Shown piece by piece: positions 62,246-64,000 of a DNA stretch of 64,000 nt; positions within the stretch are counted from its first letter, which is position 1; each line of letters starts with the position of its first letter. The translations under genes were made by a program, and so were the position numbers. This DNA is from Gottfriedia acidiceleris (GTDB taxonomy: Bacteria > Bacillota > Bacilli > Bacillales > Bacillaceae_G): positions 372,001 through 436,000 of the forward strand of contig NZ_NESS01000002.1 of the NCBI RefSeq assembly GCF_002128425.1. Direction: 5' to 3'. Below the pieces are notes generated by a model, which was not told the origin of the DNA, made no database searches, and worked only from the letters and a program-made list of their open reading frames with translations.

Positions 62246-64000
62246 ATTCATCGTATTTATTAAAAAATATTTTTTATATTCATTAAGATCCACAATCATT
62301 TCGTTATTTTTGCCAGTTATCATCTTTTTTATTGCATTTACAGGATGGATCTCCTACCATCTGGCTGTGACCCAACTGGAGGAAAACGCTTATAAAAATG
62401 TAGATGATACAATATTCCAAACCAAATCCTATTTAGAAAACAGACTCTATGATGTGTTCGAACAATTAGTTGCTTTCTCGAACGATCCAAAGACATTGGA
62501 CTTAATAGATTCTGAATTTTCTGAGGTCGATCCTAATGATTACATTCAAATGAACAATTCATTGAAAGTGATCCATTTAACTTATAACACGATAATTGAA
62601 TCAATTTATGTTGATATGCATAATGGGAAATTTTCTTTATATCGAAGTGATTTCCGGAAAAATTTTAATCAATTTCCCTATAAGAAATATAATGAAGAAT
62701 ATCGTGGCAGCAAGGAAGGATTTTACTGGCATAATGAGCATCTCGATGATATATTTGCCAGTAAATCAGATGTGGTAAGTGTGTTTAAGTTGATTGGTAA
62801 CGAGCACACTAAAGCCAATGGTATTTTGCTTTTTAATTTACGAAAGAGTTTTTTTGAAAACGTCTTAAACAAATCATTGATCGGGGATCATGGCTATCTA
62901 ACTCTTGTCAGCCGGGATGGAACGTTTAATTCAAAAACAGTTTCAGACAAATACCGTTTGAGCTCAAAGGAATTAAGCTTTCTGCAGTCATTACAGGATG
63001 AAAAAGGGAGATATGAGTTTCAAAATGCATTTGGAAAAAACATGACGATTATTTACGATACAATCGGTGTGAATAAGTGGAAAGTAGCTGCTGTTTTCCC
63101 AACGGATGAGATTTTAAAGAAAGTCAATTATATAAAATTTGTAACGGTTATTATTATTTTACTGTTAACAACAATTGCTATTTTAATTGCAAATTTTTTA
63201 GCTAAATACATTACAAATCCAGTCTCTACCCTAGTCGATCAAACAAAGAAAATTAATGAAAATAATTTAAATATTACCTTTTCGCATAAAGGTCCTAGAG
63301 AAATAGGAATTATGAAAACAGCATTAGATGATTTATTGGTTAAAATTAAAACGCTTTTGGAGCAAATTAGATTAGAACAAGATGAAAAGCGGCAACTTGA
63401 GTTCTCAATCATGCATGCACAAATTAATCCTCATTTTCTATATAATACACTTTACTCGATAAAAGGCCTATCCGATATGGGAATGAATAGAGAAGCCAGT
63501 AGTATGATAACAGCACTTTCTAACTTTTTTCGGATTAGTATCAGCAGAGGGAAGGAAATTATTAGTTTAGAGGAAGAAATTGCTCATATCGAGAATTATC
63601 TAATCATTCAGGAAATGAGATATGGAGATGATTTTTCTTATGAAATTACCTTCAATCCAAATCTATTAAACTTTAAAATTGTTAAACTAACTTTACAGCC
63701 TTTGATTGAAAATGCCATTTATCACGGAGTAAAGCAAAAAAGGGGTAAAGGAAAGATTATAATTAATGCATATGAAATAAACGATATCTTATGCCTTGAA
63801 GTAATCGATAATGGCTCGGGGATTGACTGTGACAAATTAAGAATTATAAATGAAGAACTACATAGTAAAAAGAGCAATTCTTCGACAATTGGAATTGGTA
63901 TTAGAAGTGTACATGAAAGGATCAAACTTCATTTTGGGGAAGCTTATGGGTTATCAATTGAAAGTGCAAAAGGAGTTGGTACAAAGTCTATGGTAAGAAT
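62235..64000 (+). CDS. YesM-type sensor histidine kinase (cut by window end)
   Basis: At least 588 residues; the gene runs off the right edge. An N-terminal helix (about 20-42), an extracellular Cache-like sensor, a second helix (about 298-319) and a HAMP domain are followed by the His_kinase family block: HAQINPHFLYNTLYSIKGL with the phospho-His, LQPLIENAIYHGVKQ (N box) and DNGSGIDC. This class works with an AraC-type response regulator (YesN) to induce pectin and rhamnogalacturonan genes. Its partner should lie just beyond the window. No in-frame stop was seen. Confidence 0.88.
   Translation, partial: MRNKFIVFIKKYFLYSLRSTIISLFLPVIIFFIAFTGWISYHLAVTQLEENAYKNVDDTIFQTKSYLENRLYDVFEQLVAFSNDPKTLDLIDSEFSEVDPNDYIQMNNSLKVIHLTYNTIIESIYVDMHNGKFSLYRSDFRKNFNQFPYKKYNEEYRGSKEGFYWHNEHLDDIFASKSDVVSVFKLIGNEHTKANGILLFNLRKSFFENVLNKSLIGDHGYLTLVSRDGTFNSKTVSDKYRLSSKELSFLQSLQDEKGRYEFQNAFGKNMTIIYDTIGVNKWKVAAVFPTDEILKKVNYIKFVTVIIILLLTTIAILIANFLAKYITNPVSTLVDQTKKINENNLNITFSHKGPREIGIMKTALDDLLVKIKTLLEQIRLEQDEKRQLEFSIMHAQINPHFLYNTLYSIKGLSDMGMNREASSMITALSNFFRISISRGKEIISLEEEIAHIENYLIIQEMRYGDDFSYEITFNPNLLNFKIVKLTLQPLIENAIYHGVKQKRGKGKIIINAYEINDILCLEVIDNGSGIDCDKLRIINEELHSKKSNSSTIGIGIRSVHERIKLHFGEAYGLSIESAKGVGTKSMVR

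Overview
The window looks like chromosome of a low-GC, endospore-forming member of the Bacillaceae. Supporting signs are strong AGGAGG-type ribosome sites, frequent TTG/GTG starts, a spore-coat transglutaminase (tgl), a UgtP-type glycolipid synthase and CcpA-type cre boxes. Species cannot be fixed by eye; Bacillus or a close genus such as Gottfriedia is a guess. No rRNA, tRNA, CRISPR array or intact insertion sequence was recognised.

Layout. 0-1.3 kb: two small unknowns. 1.4-7.0 kb: an AraC-type regulator followed by five genes (two Gfo/Idh/MocA dehydrogenases, two xylose-isomerase-like TIM barrels, one ThuA-like protein), an oxidoreductive sugar or polyol pathway with no transporter beside it. 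7.5-12.5 kb: Nudix hydrolase, small membrane and exported proteins, tgl, a LacI-type regulator. 12.7-16.3 kb: pyroglutamyl peptidase fused in one operon with PxpB, PxpA and PxpC (5-oxoprolinase) plus an ankyrin protein, so pyroglutamyl peptides can be taken to glutamate. 16.4-24.8 kb: RluF-type pseudouridine synthase, YqxD-family protein, RecQ, a secreted GHL10 hydrolase, and an unusual UvrA-like ATPase with a 500-residue Cys-rich tail. 25.0-26.8 kb: a compact plasmid-like patch: a 29-aa membrane peptide, a MerR-like/DUF3967-like DNA-binding protein, a translationally coupled 31-aa membrane peptide, and a complete type I toxin-antitoxin locus whose antisense RNA promoter and terminator can both be read in the sequence.

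26.8-44.3 kb: EamA exporter, MarR plus DHA2 efflux pump, an envelope sugar cluster (epimerase, polyprenyl-phosphate glycosyltransferase, LABN-domain membrane protein, UDP-glucose dehydrogenase), flavin reductase, TRIC channel, serine hydrolase, then an envelope/lipid block (PAP2 phosphatase, two-component system, DedA, haem-type membrane protein, UgtP-like glucosyltransferase, polysaccharide deacetylase). 44.3-49.3 kb: a decaying autoinducer-2 (Lsr) locus. lsrK and lsrF are intact with a cupin between them, lsrR is a pseudogene, an lsrA-like ATPase survives only as a scrap, and beyond it lies a broken paralogue of the 25.4-kb MerR-like gene.

50.1-51.2 kb: a frameshifted FUSC transporter gene of visibly higher GC than its surroundings, bounded on the left by a perfect palindrome. 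52.6-64.0 kb: a pectin utilisation locus. It has a secreted exo-polygalacturonase with fibronectin domains, a cytoplasmic GH28 enzyme, a three-gene ABC importer without its ATPase, a GH88/105 unsaturated-uronyl hydrolase, and a YesM-type sensor kinase cut by the window end. cre boxes stand before the first enzyme and before the importer, which implies glucose repression.
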